Positions 8,488 through 17,072 of a stretch of 43,629 nucleotides of DNA are shown here, piece by piece. The stretch is taken from NCBI GenBank assembly GCA_902560015.1, contig CACEKA010000008.1:1-43629 (forward strand), in the 5' to 3' direction. The DNA comes from an uncultured Pelagibacteraceae bacterium (GTDB lineage: Bacteria; Pseudomonadota; Alphaproteobacteria; Pelagibacterales; Pelagibacteraceae). Every line of letters begins with the position of its first letter. Position 1 is the stretch's first letter. Made by a program: the position numbers and the translations under genes. Under the pieces are notes generated by a model. The model saw nothing but the letters and a program-made list of their open reading frames with translations. It was not told the origin of the DNA and made no database searches.

Positions 8488-10142
8488 TAATTATCTTTTA
8501 CCATATCATTTTTCATTTCTTCTCCAAAGTACTTAAGAATATTCATAATTGGAGTAGGGATGGCTCCACAAAGAGCACACAAACAGCCTTTTTGCATTGT
8601 AATAAGCAATTCGTTAAGCAATTTAAGGGGTATTTTAGCAGTTCCTTTCTTAGCTTGGTCAAACATCTCTTTTCCTCTATACGATCCAAGTCTTCCAGGA
8701 AAACATTTGCCACACGATTCTTCAGCTGAGAATTCAAATAAGTGATGAATATATTCAGCCATAGAAAAATCTTTTGGAATACTAACTACACTTGCATGTC
8801 CTAACATAAAGCCTTTTGCTGTAAATTCTTGAAAGTCTAAGTTTAAATTTTCTATTTCACTAAGAGGAACAACACCTCCTAAAGGTCCACCAATCTGAAA
8901 TGCTTTAACAGGCTCTTTATATCCTCCACCAATTTCATTGAATATTTTTTTCATTGGTGTTCCCATATCAATTTCATAAACACCAGGATTTTTAAAAAAA
9001 CTATCAAGACATACAAGTTTTGTCCCTGCAGATTTTTTATTTCCTATAGATGAAAATTTTTCTGGGCCATTAATTAAAATACCAGTTGCTGCTGCTAAAG
9101 TTTCTACGTTATTAACAACTGTTGGTTTTTTATACAAACCTTCTGTAACTGGAAAAGGAGGTCTTACATCTACTTCAGCTCGTCTTCCTTCTATAGATGC
9201 AATCAAAGCAGTTTCTTCTCCACAAATATAAGCACCTTGACCAATACAAATACCTAGATCAAAAGAAAAATTAGTTCCTAATATGTTATCACCTAATAAA
9301 TTTAATTTTTTTAACTCATTGATACAGCCGTTGATAGCTTCTATAGATTTTGGATATTCTCCTCTTATGTATAAGACACCTTCATCACTTCCAATTACCA
9401 TTCCACAAAGCACCATACCAAAGATAACTTTAAGTGGCTGGTCTTCTAATAGATATCTATCTGAAAATGCACCAGAGTCACCTTCATCTGCATTACATAA
9501 AACATATTTTTTATCTCCTTTTGCTTTACTGCAAAAATCCCATTTCATTCCAGTTGGGAACCCTGCGCCACCTCTTCCAGTAAGATTAGAGTCTAATAGA
9601 GATTTAATGATTTCTTGTTTGTCTGTTTTTAAAAATTTATTTAATTGATCTTTAAATTGATCAGTAGATGATAATTTATCATCCATTAAAAAACTTGTTG
9701 TTGCATAACTTTTTGAGAAAAATTTATCTTGTTTAATCTCTTCACCTTTTAAAATTTGATCAATTTTTTCAATGTCTTTTCCTGCATAGTTTTCACCATC
9801 ATAATGAAAAGCATTATTTTCATAGCAATGTCCTAGGCAAAACATTTCTCCAACTTTATCATCACCTAATTTTTCTTTTAATGTATCTTTTAATTTTTCT
9901 TGGGTACCTGCACACATACAAGCACTTCCATTACAAACAAATGCTTTTTTCTCTCTATGTGAAGGTCTTAAAAATTCGTAGAAACTTTCAGCACCATGAA
10001 GAGTGGAAACACCTAGGTTATGTTCTTTAGCAATTTCTTTTATATCTTTTGGGGCATCACTTAGAGTATTTTCAGATATTTGCTTGAATAGGTTATCTTT
10101 TAAGCCAATTCTACCTGATAAATTACTTATATTTTTTGACAC
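8487..10142 (-). CDS. fdsB: NAD-dependent formate dehydrogenase, fused gamma-beta subunit
   Basis: A 551-residue fusion of a NuoE-like thioredoxin-fold domain (about 1-130; [2Fe-2S] ligands Cys70, 75, 102, 106) and a NuoF-like diaphorase. The diaphorase has the FMN/NAD motif GRGGAGFPTGMKW at 189-201 and GQGAYICGEETALIASIEG at about 301-319. It passes electrons from fdsA to NAD+. The usual ESCGKCxPCRxG [4Fe-4S] motif reads ESCGKCFPGRLG: Cys477 and Cys480 are kept but the third Cys is Gly483. The fourth ligand region is GCLCALCG, with Cys520, 522 and 525. The start is preceded by AGAGGG. It lies 18 bp downstream of fdhD. Confidence 0.92.
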   Translation of the reverse strand: MSKNISNLSGRIGLKDNLFKQISENTLSDAPKDIKEIAKEHNLGVSTLHGAESFYEFLRPSHREKKAFVCNGSACMCAGTQEKLKDTLKEKLGDDKVGEMFCLGHCYENNAFHYDGENYAGKDIEKIDQILKGEEIKQDKFFSKSYATTSFLMDDKLSSTDQFKDQLNKFLKTDKQEIIKSLLDSNLTGRGGAGFPTGMKWDFCSKAKGDKKYVLCNADEGDSGAFSDRYLLEDQPLKVIFGMVLCGMVIGSDEGVLYIRGEYPKSIEAINGCINELKKLNLLGDNILGTNFSFDLGICIGQGAYICGEETALIASIEGRRAEVDVRPPFPVTEGLYKKPTVVNNVETLAAATGILINGPEKFSSIGNKKSAGTKLVCLDSFFKNPGVYEIDMGTPMKKIFNEIGGGYKEPVKAFQIGGPLGGVVPLSEIENLNLDFQEFTAKGFMLGHASVVSIPKDFSMAEYIHHLFEFSAEESCGKCFPGRLGSYRGKEMFDQAKKGTAKIPLKLLNELLITMQKGCLCALCGAIPTPIMNILKYFGEEMKNDMVKDN

Positions 10143-10160
10143 AATTACCCTCTTTTTTTA

Positions 10161-11000
10161 TTAGCCCACAATAACTTTTTTGTTATTTGTGTAAATATTA
10201 AAACTATCCCTCTTTACGAAACCTATAAGGGTAATGTCAAATTTATTCGCTAAATCTATAGCAAGACTAGTTGGCGCACCAACACCAATCATTATTCCAA
10301 TATCAGTCATTAAAACCTTTTGAACAAGTTCAAAATTCAGCCTTCCAGAGCAAGTTATGAATTGGTTTAAAGGATTAATTTGCCCATTAATTAAAGTACA
10401 ACCAATAAGTTTATCTAAAGCATTGTGACGACCCACATCTTCTTTGACAGAGATCAAATCACCATTACTGTTAAATAAGCCACTTGCATGAATACCACCA
10501 GTTTTACTAAATTCAGATTGATTTTCTCGAAGTACAGAAGGGGATTTAATTATAACTTCTTTTGATATTTTAGGCTGGTCTGGATTTGTCTTATTTTTTT
10601 TTATGATTTCCAAAGCATCTAATGAAGATTTACCACAAACACCACATGAGGAGTTTGTCATAAAATCTCTCTTAATCTTTGAGATGTTAATATTTTCTGA
10701 ATTATTTAAAGTTGCTAGAATTTTATTTTGAATATTGTATTGACCAACTTTATCACCAAAACTTTCTATAGTATCGATATCTTTTATATCTTTTATTAAT
10801 TGTTCATTGAAAAGAAAACCTCGTACTAAATCTTCATCATCACCAGGAGTTCGCATAGTAATGGATAAAATTTTTTTTACCCAATCGTCTGTTTCTTTAA
10901 ATTTTATAGAAATTTCTAATGGTTCTTCAATAGAAATTAAATCCTCAATATTTTCAAATTTACCAGAATGATATTTTGAAACTTTATATTTTGAATTCAT
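10161..11000 (-). CDS. fdhD: Formate dehydrogenase sulfurtransferase FdhD
   Basis: A 279-residue FdhD-family protein that moves sulfur from a cysteine desulfurase to the bis-MGD cofactor of formate dehydrogenase, a step needed for activity. The essential paired cysteines are in SSCGVCGKSS at about 117-120. SGRLNFELVQK, the loop VGRHNALDKLIG and GAPTSLAIDLA are typical of the family. It sits between the HPP gene (3 bp away) and fdsB in the same minus-strand operon, which supports the assignment. Confidence 0.94.
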   Translation of the reverse strand: MNSKYKVSKYHSGKFENIEDLISIEEPLEISIKFKETDDWVKKILSITMRTPGDDEDLVRGFLFNEQLIKDIKDIDTIESFGDKVGQYNIQNKILATLNNSENINISKIKRDFMTNSSCGVCGKSSLDALEIIKKNKTNPDQPKISKEVIIKSPSVLRENQSEFSKTGGIHASGLFNSNGDLISVKEDVGRHNALDKLIGCTLINGQINPLNQFITCSGRLNFELVQKVLMTDIGIMIGVGAPTSLAIDLANKFDITLIGFVKRDSFNIYTNNKKVIVG

Positions 11001-11003
11001 AAA

Positions 11004-11480
11004 TTATTTCAAAGGATAATTTCTTCTTAGGAGAAATTTATTTATTAAAATTGCTAATAATAAAATTATGATACAACCGAAAATTATTGGGCTAATTAAG
11101 TATTCATAAGAAACACTTCCAATTATTACTATAATAGGATTCCCACCTGCAGGAGGATGAACAACATTAAATAAAATCATTAAAGAAACTCCAGCACCCA
11201 CTGCAAGCGCAATATTTATATAAATTGGTAGAGGTATATAGTTTACAAAAATTACTCCAACTAATGCTGTTAATAGATGACCAAAAAAAACATTTTTTGG
11301 TTGAGCAAAAGGACTCTCTGGAAAACCAAATAATAAAACCATCGATGAACCAAATGAACCTGCGAGAAAATATCCTAGTGTGCTTTTATAAGTTAGAACA
11401 GTTAAGACACCAATTGTAAAAGCTGAAAAAAAACCTGCAATCAGTGCTTTTTGTAATAGTGGTTTAGTAATTTTAATCAT
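11004..11480 (-). CDS. HPP family integral membrane protein
   Basis: A 158-residue membrane protein with four to five hydrophobic segments and the family signature HPPAGGNP at about 107-114; GSFGSSMVLLFGFPESPFAQP at about 40-60 is the other typical block. Some HPP proteins have been linked to nitrite transport in plant and cyanobacterial systems, but bacterial members are mostly uncharacterised. It starts on the last base of the NifU-like gene (TAATG) and precedes fdhD by 3 bp, so it is embedded in the formate dehydrogenase operon. A role in moving formate or another small anion would fit; this is inference only. Confidence 0.85.
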   Translation of the reverse strand: MIKITKPLLQKALIAGFFSAFTIGVLTVLTYKSTLGYFLAGSFGSSMVLLFGFPESPFAQPKNVFFGHLLTALVGVIFVNYIPLPIYINIALAVGAGVSLMILFNVVHPPAGGNPIIVIIGSVSYEYLISPIIFGCIIILLLAILINKFLLRRNYPLK

Positions 11481-11878
11481 TAAGTTTTTAAAGCCTTTAA
11501 AACTGTTCTAAGAGGAAGCAACAAACATTCTTTTCTAGCTATATTTTTTTTATCTAAAATTTCTTTAAAATCTTTCCAATGTTTTTCTATAACAGTCTTT
11601 ACATCAGAAAATAAACTTTCACCTGATAATATAAAAGACTTTACTTCCTCTATCTTTTTTTCTTTTATTTTTCTTGAGAGTAAGCTAACCGAGGCCTGGC
11701 AATATACACAAGATTTACATTGATAACCCATATCTTTTACTACATCGTCTTTAATTACTAGGCTGATTTCCATTTCATCTCCACATAAAGGATTTTTGTG
11801 TTTCGATTTATGTGTAAAATTCTCAATGACTTTATTGTTGTCGGTATGAGATGCTATTTCTAAAATTCTAAGATCCAT
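11480..11878 (-). CDS. IscU/SufU/NifU-N-like Fe-S scaffold protein
   Basis: A 132-residue protein with the fold pattern of Fe-S scaffold proteins: NPLCGDEMEI (Cys32, Asp34), a second Cys block KSCVYCQASVSLLS (Cys57, Cys60), and the third ligand in ARKECLLLP (Cys118). Two further Cys (54 and 57) precede the usual second ligand. It is the first gene of the formate dehydrogenase operon, so it may be a dedicated scaffold for the many clusters of FdsA and FdsB. It diverges from mobA across about 42 bp. Confidence 0.85.
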   Translation of the reverse strand: MDLRILEIASHTDNNKVIENFTHKSKHKNPLCGDEMEISLVIKDDVVKDMGYQCKSCVYCQASVSLLSRKIKEKKIEEVKSFILSGESLFSDVKTVIEKHWKDFKEILDKKNIARKECLLLPLRTVLKALKT

Positions 11879-11920
11879 TATATTTCTTTAATTAAAGTCT
11901 TAATGTTTTATATTTTGTAA
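11879..11920. promoter_or_regulatory. Divergent promoter region, FDH operon / mobA-moeA
   Basis: A 42-bp very AT-rich gap separates two divergent units that both serve formate dehydrogenase: the scaffold-fdhD-fds operon on the minus strand and mobA-moeA on the plus strand. No other gap upstream in either unit is large enough for a promoter, so both promoters should lie here or reach slightly into the coding ends. I see no clear palindrome. Confidence 0.45.
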
Positions 11921-12526
11921 ATGGATCATAGCAAGATTTTAGGCACAGTACTAGCCGGCGGAAAGTCTCAAAGATTTGGAGAAGATAAATCACAAGTTCA
12001 ATTAGGTAGCAAATTATTGATAGATTATGTTCTTGCTGAAATTATCGATGTATTTAATGAGATTGTTATTGTCTCCAATAATCCCATAAAATTTAATCAA
12101 TCTGAAAAAGTTTCATTAATTAAAGATTTTAAAAATAATTTAGGACCACTTGGAGGCGTTTTGTCTGCAATGAAATGGATTAAAGAAAATAATAAAGACT
12201 ATCAATGGGTTTCTACTTTTCCAACCGATACCCCATTTTTTAAAAAACAAATATTAGAAGATTTTCTTAAAAAGGTTAAATCTGAAGACAGTAAACTTTT
12301 TTTTATTAAATCAAATAACACAAGACATAATATATTTGGTTTATGGTCTATTGATTTAATAGATAAATTAGAAGAAGATTTAGAAAATGGGGATAGAAAA
12401 GTTGAAAATTGGGCTAATAATGTTGGTGTAAAGATAATTAATATGAATTTTGAAAAAAATGATCCTTTCTTTAATATCAATACAAAAGAAGATTTAGAGA
12501 AAGCTAAAAATATATTTCATGATTAG
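11921..12526 (+). CDS. mobA: Molybdenum cofactor guanylyltransferase MobA
   Basis: A 201-residue nucleotidyltransferase that joins GMP to molybdopterin to form MGD, the cofactor form needed by formate dehydrogenase. The GTP-binding start VLAGGKSQRFGEDKSQ is at 10-25, and the metal-site region FPTDTPF is at about 100. It diverges from the formate dehydrogenase operon and overlaps moeA by 8 bp, so the two are coupled. Confidence 0.92.
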   Translation: MDHSKILGTVLAGGKSQRFGEDKSQVQLGSKLLIDYVLAEIIDVFNEIVIVSNNPIKFNQSEKVSLIKDFKNNLGPLGGVLSAMKWIKENNKDYQWVSTFPTDTPFFKKQILEDFLKKVKSEDSKLFFIKSNNTRHNIFGLWSIDLIDKLEEDLENGDRKVENWANNVGVKIINMNFEKNDPFFNINTKEDLEKAKNIFHD

Positions 12527-13772
12527 TTACAAGAGTTCTAAAAATATTTTAAAAAAAGGGACCATCAAGATTAAGGATGAGAAGATTAAGAGCATTAACT
12601 CTTTAAATAGAGTTACGTCATCAAATGTATATTCAAATATAAACTATCCAACTGGAGATAATGCTGCTTTTGATGGTTTTGCAATTAATTCAAAAGATAC
12701 AAAAAATATCAAAAAAAAATCTAATCAAAAATTTAAAATTATTGGCTCAATTGCAGCAGGAGTAAAACCTTTTAAAAAAAAGATTGATAAATTTAATACT
12801 GTTGAAATTATGACAGGAGCAATCATACCTAAAGGTTTTGATACCATTATTCCAATGGAGCAAATTGTTTTTTTTCCTAATAAAGAAAATGCTAAATATA
12901 TTTTAGTAAATAAAAAAATAACTAAATATAATCATGTAAGGTTTAAAGGATCTGATTATAAAAAAGGAGAATTAGTAGTTAAAAAAGATATAATCATTCA
13001 GCCCAATCATATTTTAGCTTTTAAATCACTTGGAATTAAAAATATTAAAGTAAAAAAGAAAATTAATATTCTGTTCTTTTCAACAGGAAACGAAATATCT
13101 AATTCAGACAACATTCCAGATTGGAAGGTAAGAAATTCAAATAATCATTATATAAAAAATTTAGATCAAAATTTTTTATTCAATTTTAAAAATGGTGGAA
13201 TATTGAAAGATAACCATGAAAAAGTTTTTAAATCTAAAATAACTAAGATGTTAAAATCTACTACTGATATTATTATTACTTCAGGGGCTGTTTCAGCAGG
13301 TAAATTTGATTTTGTTCCAAGTGTCATTAAGTCATTTAAACTATCTAATTATTTTAAAAGTGTTGCAATAAGACCAGGAAAACCAATATTATTTGCAAAG
13401 ATTAGAGGAAAACAAAAAGCAATTTTTGGCCTACCAGGAAATCCAATGTCCTCAGCTGCCTGTTTTAGATTTTTTGTATTTCCATACATTGAATATATTT
13501 TGGGTCTTAGCGAGGAGAAACCTATTAAAGCTATTTTAAAAAGTAATTTTTATAAAAAGAAAAATTTTACAAGATTTGCAAAGAGCAAATTCAACACAAC
13601 TAAAAATGGAAAAATAGAAGTCGAGGTTCTTCAAGGACAAGAGTCTTTTAGGATAAAATCGTTTGTAAAATCTAATATTTGGGCCTTATTACCCTCAGGC
13701 AAATCTAAATTTAAAAAGGGTGAGATTGTTGATTGTTTTTTTCCCAATCAATCCAATAGCACTTTATTCTAA
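12519..13772 (+). CDS. moeA: Molybdopterin molybdenumtransferase MoeA
   Basis: A 417-residue MoeA, which inserts molybdate into adenylated molybdopterin. The family blocks are present in order: DNAAFDGFAI near 46, MTGAIIPKGFDTIIPMEQ near 97, FFSTGNEI near 185, TSGAVSAGKFDFVPS near 255 and FGLPGNPMSSAACF near 307. The usual SAMDGYA reads AAFDGFA with Asp-Gly kept. It is very rich in Lys (several KKK runs). The ATG lies inside the mobA end. It completes the cofactor set that this window offers for FdsA. Confidence 0.92.
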   Translation: MISYKSSKNILKKGTIKIKDEKIKSINSLNRVTSSNVYSNINYPTGDNAAFDGFAINSKDTKNIKKKSNQKFKIIGSIAAGVKPFKKKIDKFNTVEIMTGAIIPKGFDTIIPMEQIVFFPNKENAKYILVNKKITKYNHVRFKGSDYKKGELVVKKDIIIQPNHILAFKSLGIKNIKVKKKINILFFSTGNEISNSDNIPDWKVRNSNNHYIKNLDQNFLFNFKNGGILKDNHEKVFKSKITKMLKSTTDIIITSGAVSAGKFDFVPSVIKSFKLSNYFKSVAIRPGKPILFAKIRGKQKAIFGLPGNPMSSAACFRFFVFPYIEYILGLSEEKPIKAILKSNFYKKKNFTRFAKSKFNTTKNGKIEVEVLQGQESFRIKSFVKSNIWALLPSGKSKFKKGEIVDCFFPNQSNSTLF

Positions 13773-13822
13773 CCAATGTCATTTTTGTTGTAGTTAAATC
13801 TATTTACAATTAAATATCCAGT

Positions 13823-14728
13823 ATGTTTCGACTTAAAAATCCAAAAATAGCGGTCCCAGTTGTTTTATTTGCAGGTCTTATTTGGTCCTTTGGACCATTA
13901 GTGGTTAGATATATGGAGGATCCTCAATTAATACCCTGGCAATATATTTTTGGTAGAGGCTTAACAATATTCATTTTATTAAATCTTTATTTATTCTTTG
14001 AAGAGGGTAAAGATTTTTACAAAAATTATTTTAGAATTGGTTTATCAGGACTCATAGGAGGTTCAGGCCTAGGTATTGCAATGATTTCTTTCATGTTTTC
14101 TATAACAAATACAAGTGCTGCAATTACCTTATTATGTCTTGCTGCTATGCCATTTTTTACAGCATTGCTAGCTTTTTTGTTTTTAAGAGAAAAAATTTCA
14201 TTAAATGTTTGGGTTTCAATAATTATTGCGACTGTAGGAATAGGAATAATGGCCATAGGAAATACTTCTGAAACTTCATTAATTGGATTTGTTTTTGGCA
14301 TAACTTCTTCAGTTGGTTTTTCTGTATTTTCAGTTTCTTTAAGATGGCGTAAAGAAACTCCAAAGTTTACCACAACCGCCTTTGCAGGATTTTTTTGTGT
14401 TGTTTTTGCATCTATAATGATTTTGAGTAAAGATTTAGTATTTTTCTCATCAAGTTATAACAGTTCATTATTTTCTCTTCATGGAACTCTAGTTTGTCTT
14501 GGATTAATTTTATATTCAATTGGATCAAAAGCTATTCCAGCAGCAGAGTTAACATTATTATCATTAACAGAGGTTATTGGTGGAATATTTTGGGTTTGGT
14601 TACCGTTATTTGGTATTAATGAAATACCTGCAACTAACACTATTATTGGTGGTTTTTTTCTTTTTATATCACTTACCTATTACAGTTTAGTGATGAGATG
14701 GAATAAAAGATATATTGGCTTAAATTAA
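13823..14728 (+). CDS. EamA/DMT-superfamily transporter
   Basis: A 301-residue membrane protein with about ten hydrophobic segments in two EamA repeats; the first repeat begins with GLIWSFGPLVVRY and the second around GFVFGITSSVGFSVFSVSLR. DMT proteins of this type export or import small metabolites such as amino acids. It leads the creatinase-amidinotransferase-threonine aldolase group (4-bp gap to creatinase), so it may move a guanidino compound, an amino acid or a related product. The 50-bp gap before it probably carries the operon promoter. Confidence 0.85.
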   Translation: MFRLKNPKIAVPVVLFAGLIWSFGPLVVRYMEDPQLIPWQYIFGRGLTIFILLNLYLFFEEGKDFYKNYFRIGLSGLIGGSGLGIAMISFMFSITNTSAAITLLCLAAMPFFTALLAFLFLREKISLNVWVSIIIATVGIGIMAIGNTSETSLIGFVFGITSSVGFSVFSVSLRWRKETPKFTTTAFAGFFCVVFASIMILSKDLVFFSSSYNSSLFSLHGTLVCLGLILYSIGSKAIPAAELTLLSLTEVIGGIFWVWLPLFGINEIPATNTIIGGFFLFISLTYYSLVMRWNKRYIGLN

Positions 14729-14732
14729 TATC

Positions 14733-15950
14733 ATGGAAAGACCAGATTTTTTTACATTGAAAAATGGTGAGAAAGCTAAGCTCCCCTTTACAAACGCAGA
14801 GTATGATCGAAGAGTAAATAATTTAAGATCTGTTATGGATAGAAATAATCTTGATATGGTTATTTTAACTTCAATGCATAACATTGCCTACTATACAGGT
14901 TTTATTTATTGTTCATTCGGTAGACCATACGGATGTGTTATCACAAAAAATAAAATTTCAACAATTTCGGCAAATATAGATGCTAGTCAACCATGGAGGA
15001 GATCACATTGTGATAATGTAATCTATACAGATTGGAAAAGAGATAATTTTTTAAGAGCGATAGTATCAATTATTGGAAGACAAGATCCACCAAAAAATAT
15101 CGGGCTTGAAAATGATCATGTTACATTAGATATGAAAGAAAAAATTGGATCTATTTTTACATTTTCAGTTTTTAGTGACGTTTCACAAGATTTAATGAAA
15201 CTTAGAATGATTAAATCAAATGAAGAAATTGAAATAATCAAAAACGGTGCAAGAATTGCTGATTTAGGTGGAGAAGAAATTGTTAAAAATATCAAAGAAG
15301 GAAATACAGAAATTGAAATTGCTATAGCTGGACGTGATCGTATGGAGCGTGAAATTGTAAAAACATATCCAGGGGCTGAATATATGGATACTTGGGTTTG
15401 GTTTCAGTCAGGTATAAATACAGATGGTGCTCATAATCCAAAAACTAATCGACAACTTATTAAAGGAGATATTTTATCCCTAAATACGTTTCCAATGATC
15501 TCTGGTTATTATACTGCACTAGAGAGAACATTATTTTTAGATCATGCTGATGATGAAAGTCTTAAGGCATGGGAGGCAAATGTTAAAGTTCATAAACGTG
15601 GACTAGAATTAATTAAACCAGGTGTAAAATGCTCGGATATTTGCCATGAACTTAATGAACTTTTTGCAGAACTTGGATATTTGCATTTTCGAACTTTTGG
15701 TTATGGACATTCTTTTGGAGTACTTTCACATTTTTATGGTAGAGAAGCTGGATTAGAACTTAGAGAGGATATTGATACTGTACTTGAAGAAAATATGGTG
15801 GTCTCAATGGAACCTATGATTATGATTCCTGAAGGAAATCCAGGCGCTGGGGGATATAGAGAACATGATATTTTAGTAATCGGTAAAGATGGCGCAGAAA
15901 ATATTACAAAATTTCCTTTCGGCCCAGAGCATAATATTATAAAAATCTAA
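14733..15950 (+). CDS. Creatinase (creatine amidinohydrolase, M24 family)
   Basis: A 405-residue protein that resembles Pseudomonas putida creatinase (as recalled) along nearly its full length, not just the M24 fold. Shared blocks are YCSFGRPY (Arg64, substrate carboxylate contact), QPWRR, FQSGINTDGAHNP with the catalytic His234, SGYYTALERTLFLDH with Glu264, YGREAGLELREDIDTVLE and GGYREHDIL with the second Glu. Creatinase hydrolyses creatine to sarcosine and urea without metal; these residues favour that chemistry over Xaa-Pro aminopeptidase. A guanidinoacetate-cleaving role, giving glycine and urea, is possible given the amidinotransferase gene 5 bp downstream. Confidence 0.9.
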   Translation: MERPDFFTLKNGEKAKLPFTNAEYDRRVNNLRSVMDRNNLDMVILTSMHNIAYYTGFIYCSFGRPYGCVITKNKISTISANIDASQPWRRSHCDNVIYTDWKRDNFLRAIVSIIGRQDPPKNIGLENDHVTLDMKEKIGSIFTFSVFSDVSQDLMKLRMIKSNEEIEIIKNGARIADLGGEEIVKNIKEGNTEIEIAIAGRDRMEREIVKTYPGAEYMDTWVWFQSGINTDGAHNPKTNRQLIKGDILSLNTFPMISGYYTALERTLFLDHADDESLKAWEANVKVHKRGLELIKPGVKCSDICHELNELFAELGYLHFRTFGYGHSFGVLSHFYGREAGLELREDIDTVLEENMVVSMEPMIMIPEGNPGAGGYREHDILVIGKDGAENITKFPFGPEHNIIKI

Positions 15951-15955
15951 TCCTA

Positions 15956-17071
15956 ATGAGCGATACCAAAACTATTGTTAATAGCTGGAATGAATGGGAT
16001 CCATTAAAACATGTGATCGTCGGTAGAGCTGATGGAACATGTATACCAGCTCCTGAACCAGCACTTGATGCCAAAGTTCCTGAGGATAGTGACATGAGAG
16101 GACAATTCGGACCAAGAACTAAAGATACTGTAGATAAAGCTAATCAGTTACTAGATGATTTTTCGAATATGCTAATTCAAAGAGGAGTTAAAGTAGATCG
16201 TCCTTCCCCAATTGATTTTAATCAAAAAACATCAACACCAGATTGGGAAGCTGAAACCATGTTTGGTTGTATGCCACCAAGAGATGTTTTGCTTACAGTA
16301 GGAAATGAAATATTAGAGGCAACAATGAGTTATCGTTGTAGATGGTTTGAATATCTTTGTTACCGGCCTTTGCTTCAAGAATATTATAATCAAGATCCAA
16401 ATATGAGACATGAGTCGGCACCAAAACCAAGGTTAACAGATAAAGATTATAGAAAAGATTATTTGTCAGATAAAATTGGTATTCAAAAAAGATTAGAATG
16501 GACTGAAGATAAATTTTTTGTAACTACTGAAGAGGAGCCATTATTTGATGCAGCAGATGTGCTAAGATTTGGTAAAGATCTTGTAGTTCAGCACGGTTTT
16601 ACAACAAATTTAAAAGGAATTGATTGGTTAAAAAGACATTATAAAGACCATAGAATTCATGCTGTTAACTTCCCAGGTGACCCTTACCCAATTCATATTG
16701 ATGCAACCTTTACTCCAATTAAAGAAGGTTTAATTATTAATAACCCTCAAAGAAGATTGCCAAAAGAACAGAGAAAACTATTTGAAGATAATGGTTGGGA
16801 AATTGTTGATAGTGCACAACCTGCTCATAATGAACCACCACCTTTATGTTATTCATCAACATGGTTATCAATGAATGTATTAGTTTTAGATCCAAAAACA
16901 GTATGTGTTGAAAAAAGTGAAGTTTATCAACAAGAGCAATTAGATAAATTAGGAATGGAGGTTATTCCGGTTGATTTAAGAGATGCTTATGCATTTGGTG
17001 GAGGACTTCATTGCTGTACAGCCGATGTATATAGAGAAGGCACTCTAAAAGATTATTTTCCAAAACAATAA
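15956..17071 (+). CDS. Glycine amidinotransferase (AGAT-like)
   Basis: A 371-residue amidinotransferase similar to vertebrate AGAT (GATM), which moves the amidino group of arginine to glycine, giving ornithine and guanidinoacetate. Aligned blocks include SWNEWDPLKHVIVGRADG at the N-terminus, VGNEILEATMSYRCRWFEY near 115, EPLFDAADVLRFGKD (Asp198/201), HIDATF (His247) and GGGLHCCTADVYREGTL with the nucleophile Cys353. The Asp-His-Cys set expected for catalysis is complete. It lies between creatinase and threonine aldolase with 5-bp and 1-bp gaps. The acceptor could differ from glycine (for example another amine). Confidence 0.9.
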   Translation: MSDTKTIVNSWNEWDPLKHVIVGRADGTCIPAPEPALDAKVPEDSDMRGQFGPRTKDTVDKANQLLDDFSNMLIQRGVKVDRPSPIDFNQKTSTPDWEAETMFGCMPPRDVLLTVGNEILEATMSYRCRWFEYLCYRPLLQEYYNQDPNMRHESAPKPRLTDKDYRKDYLSDKIGIQKRLEWTEDKFFVTTEEEPLFDAADVLRFGKDLVVQHGFTTNLKGIDWLKRHYKDHRIHAVNFPGDPYPIHIDATFTPIKEGLIINNPQRRLPKEQRKLFEDNGWEIVDSAQPAHNEPPPLCYSSTWLSMNVLVLDPKTVCVEKSEVYQQEQLDKLGMEVIPVDLRDAYAFGGGLHCCTADVYREGTLKDYFPKQ

Positions 17072-17072
17072 T

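Noticed and set aside
14733..15950. Xaa-Pro aminopeptidase as the function of the M24 gene
   Set aside because: Nearly every creatinase-specific block is present along the whole length, including the Arg64 region and the His/Glu residues.
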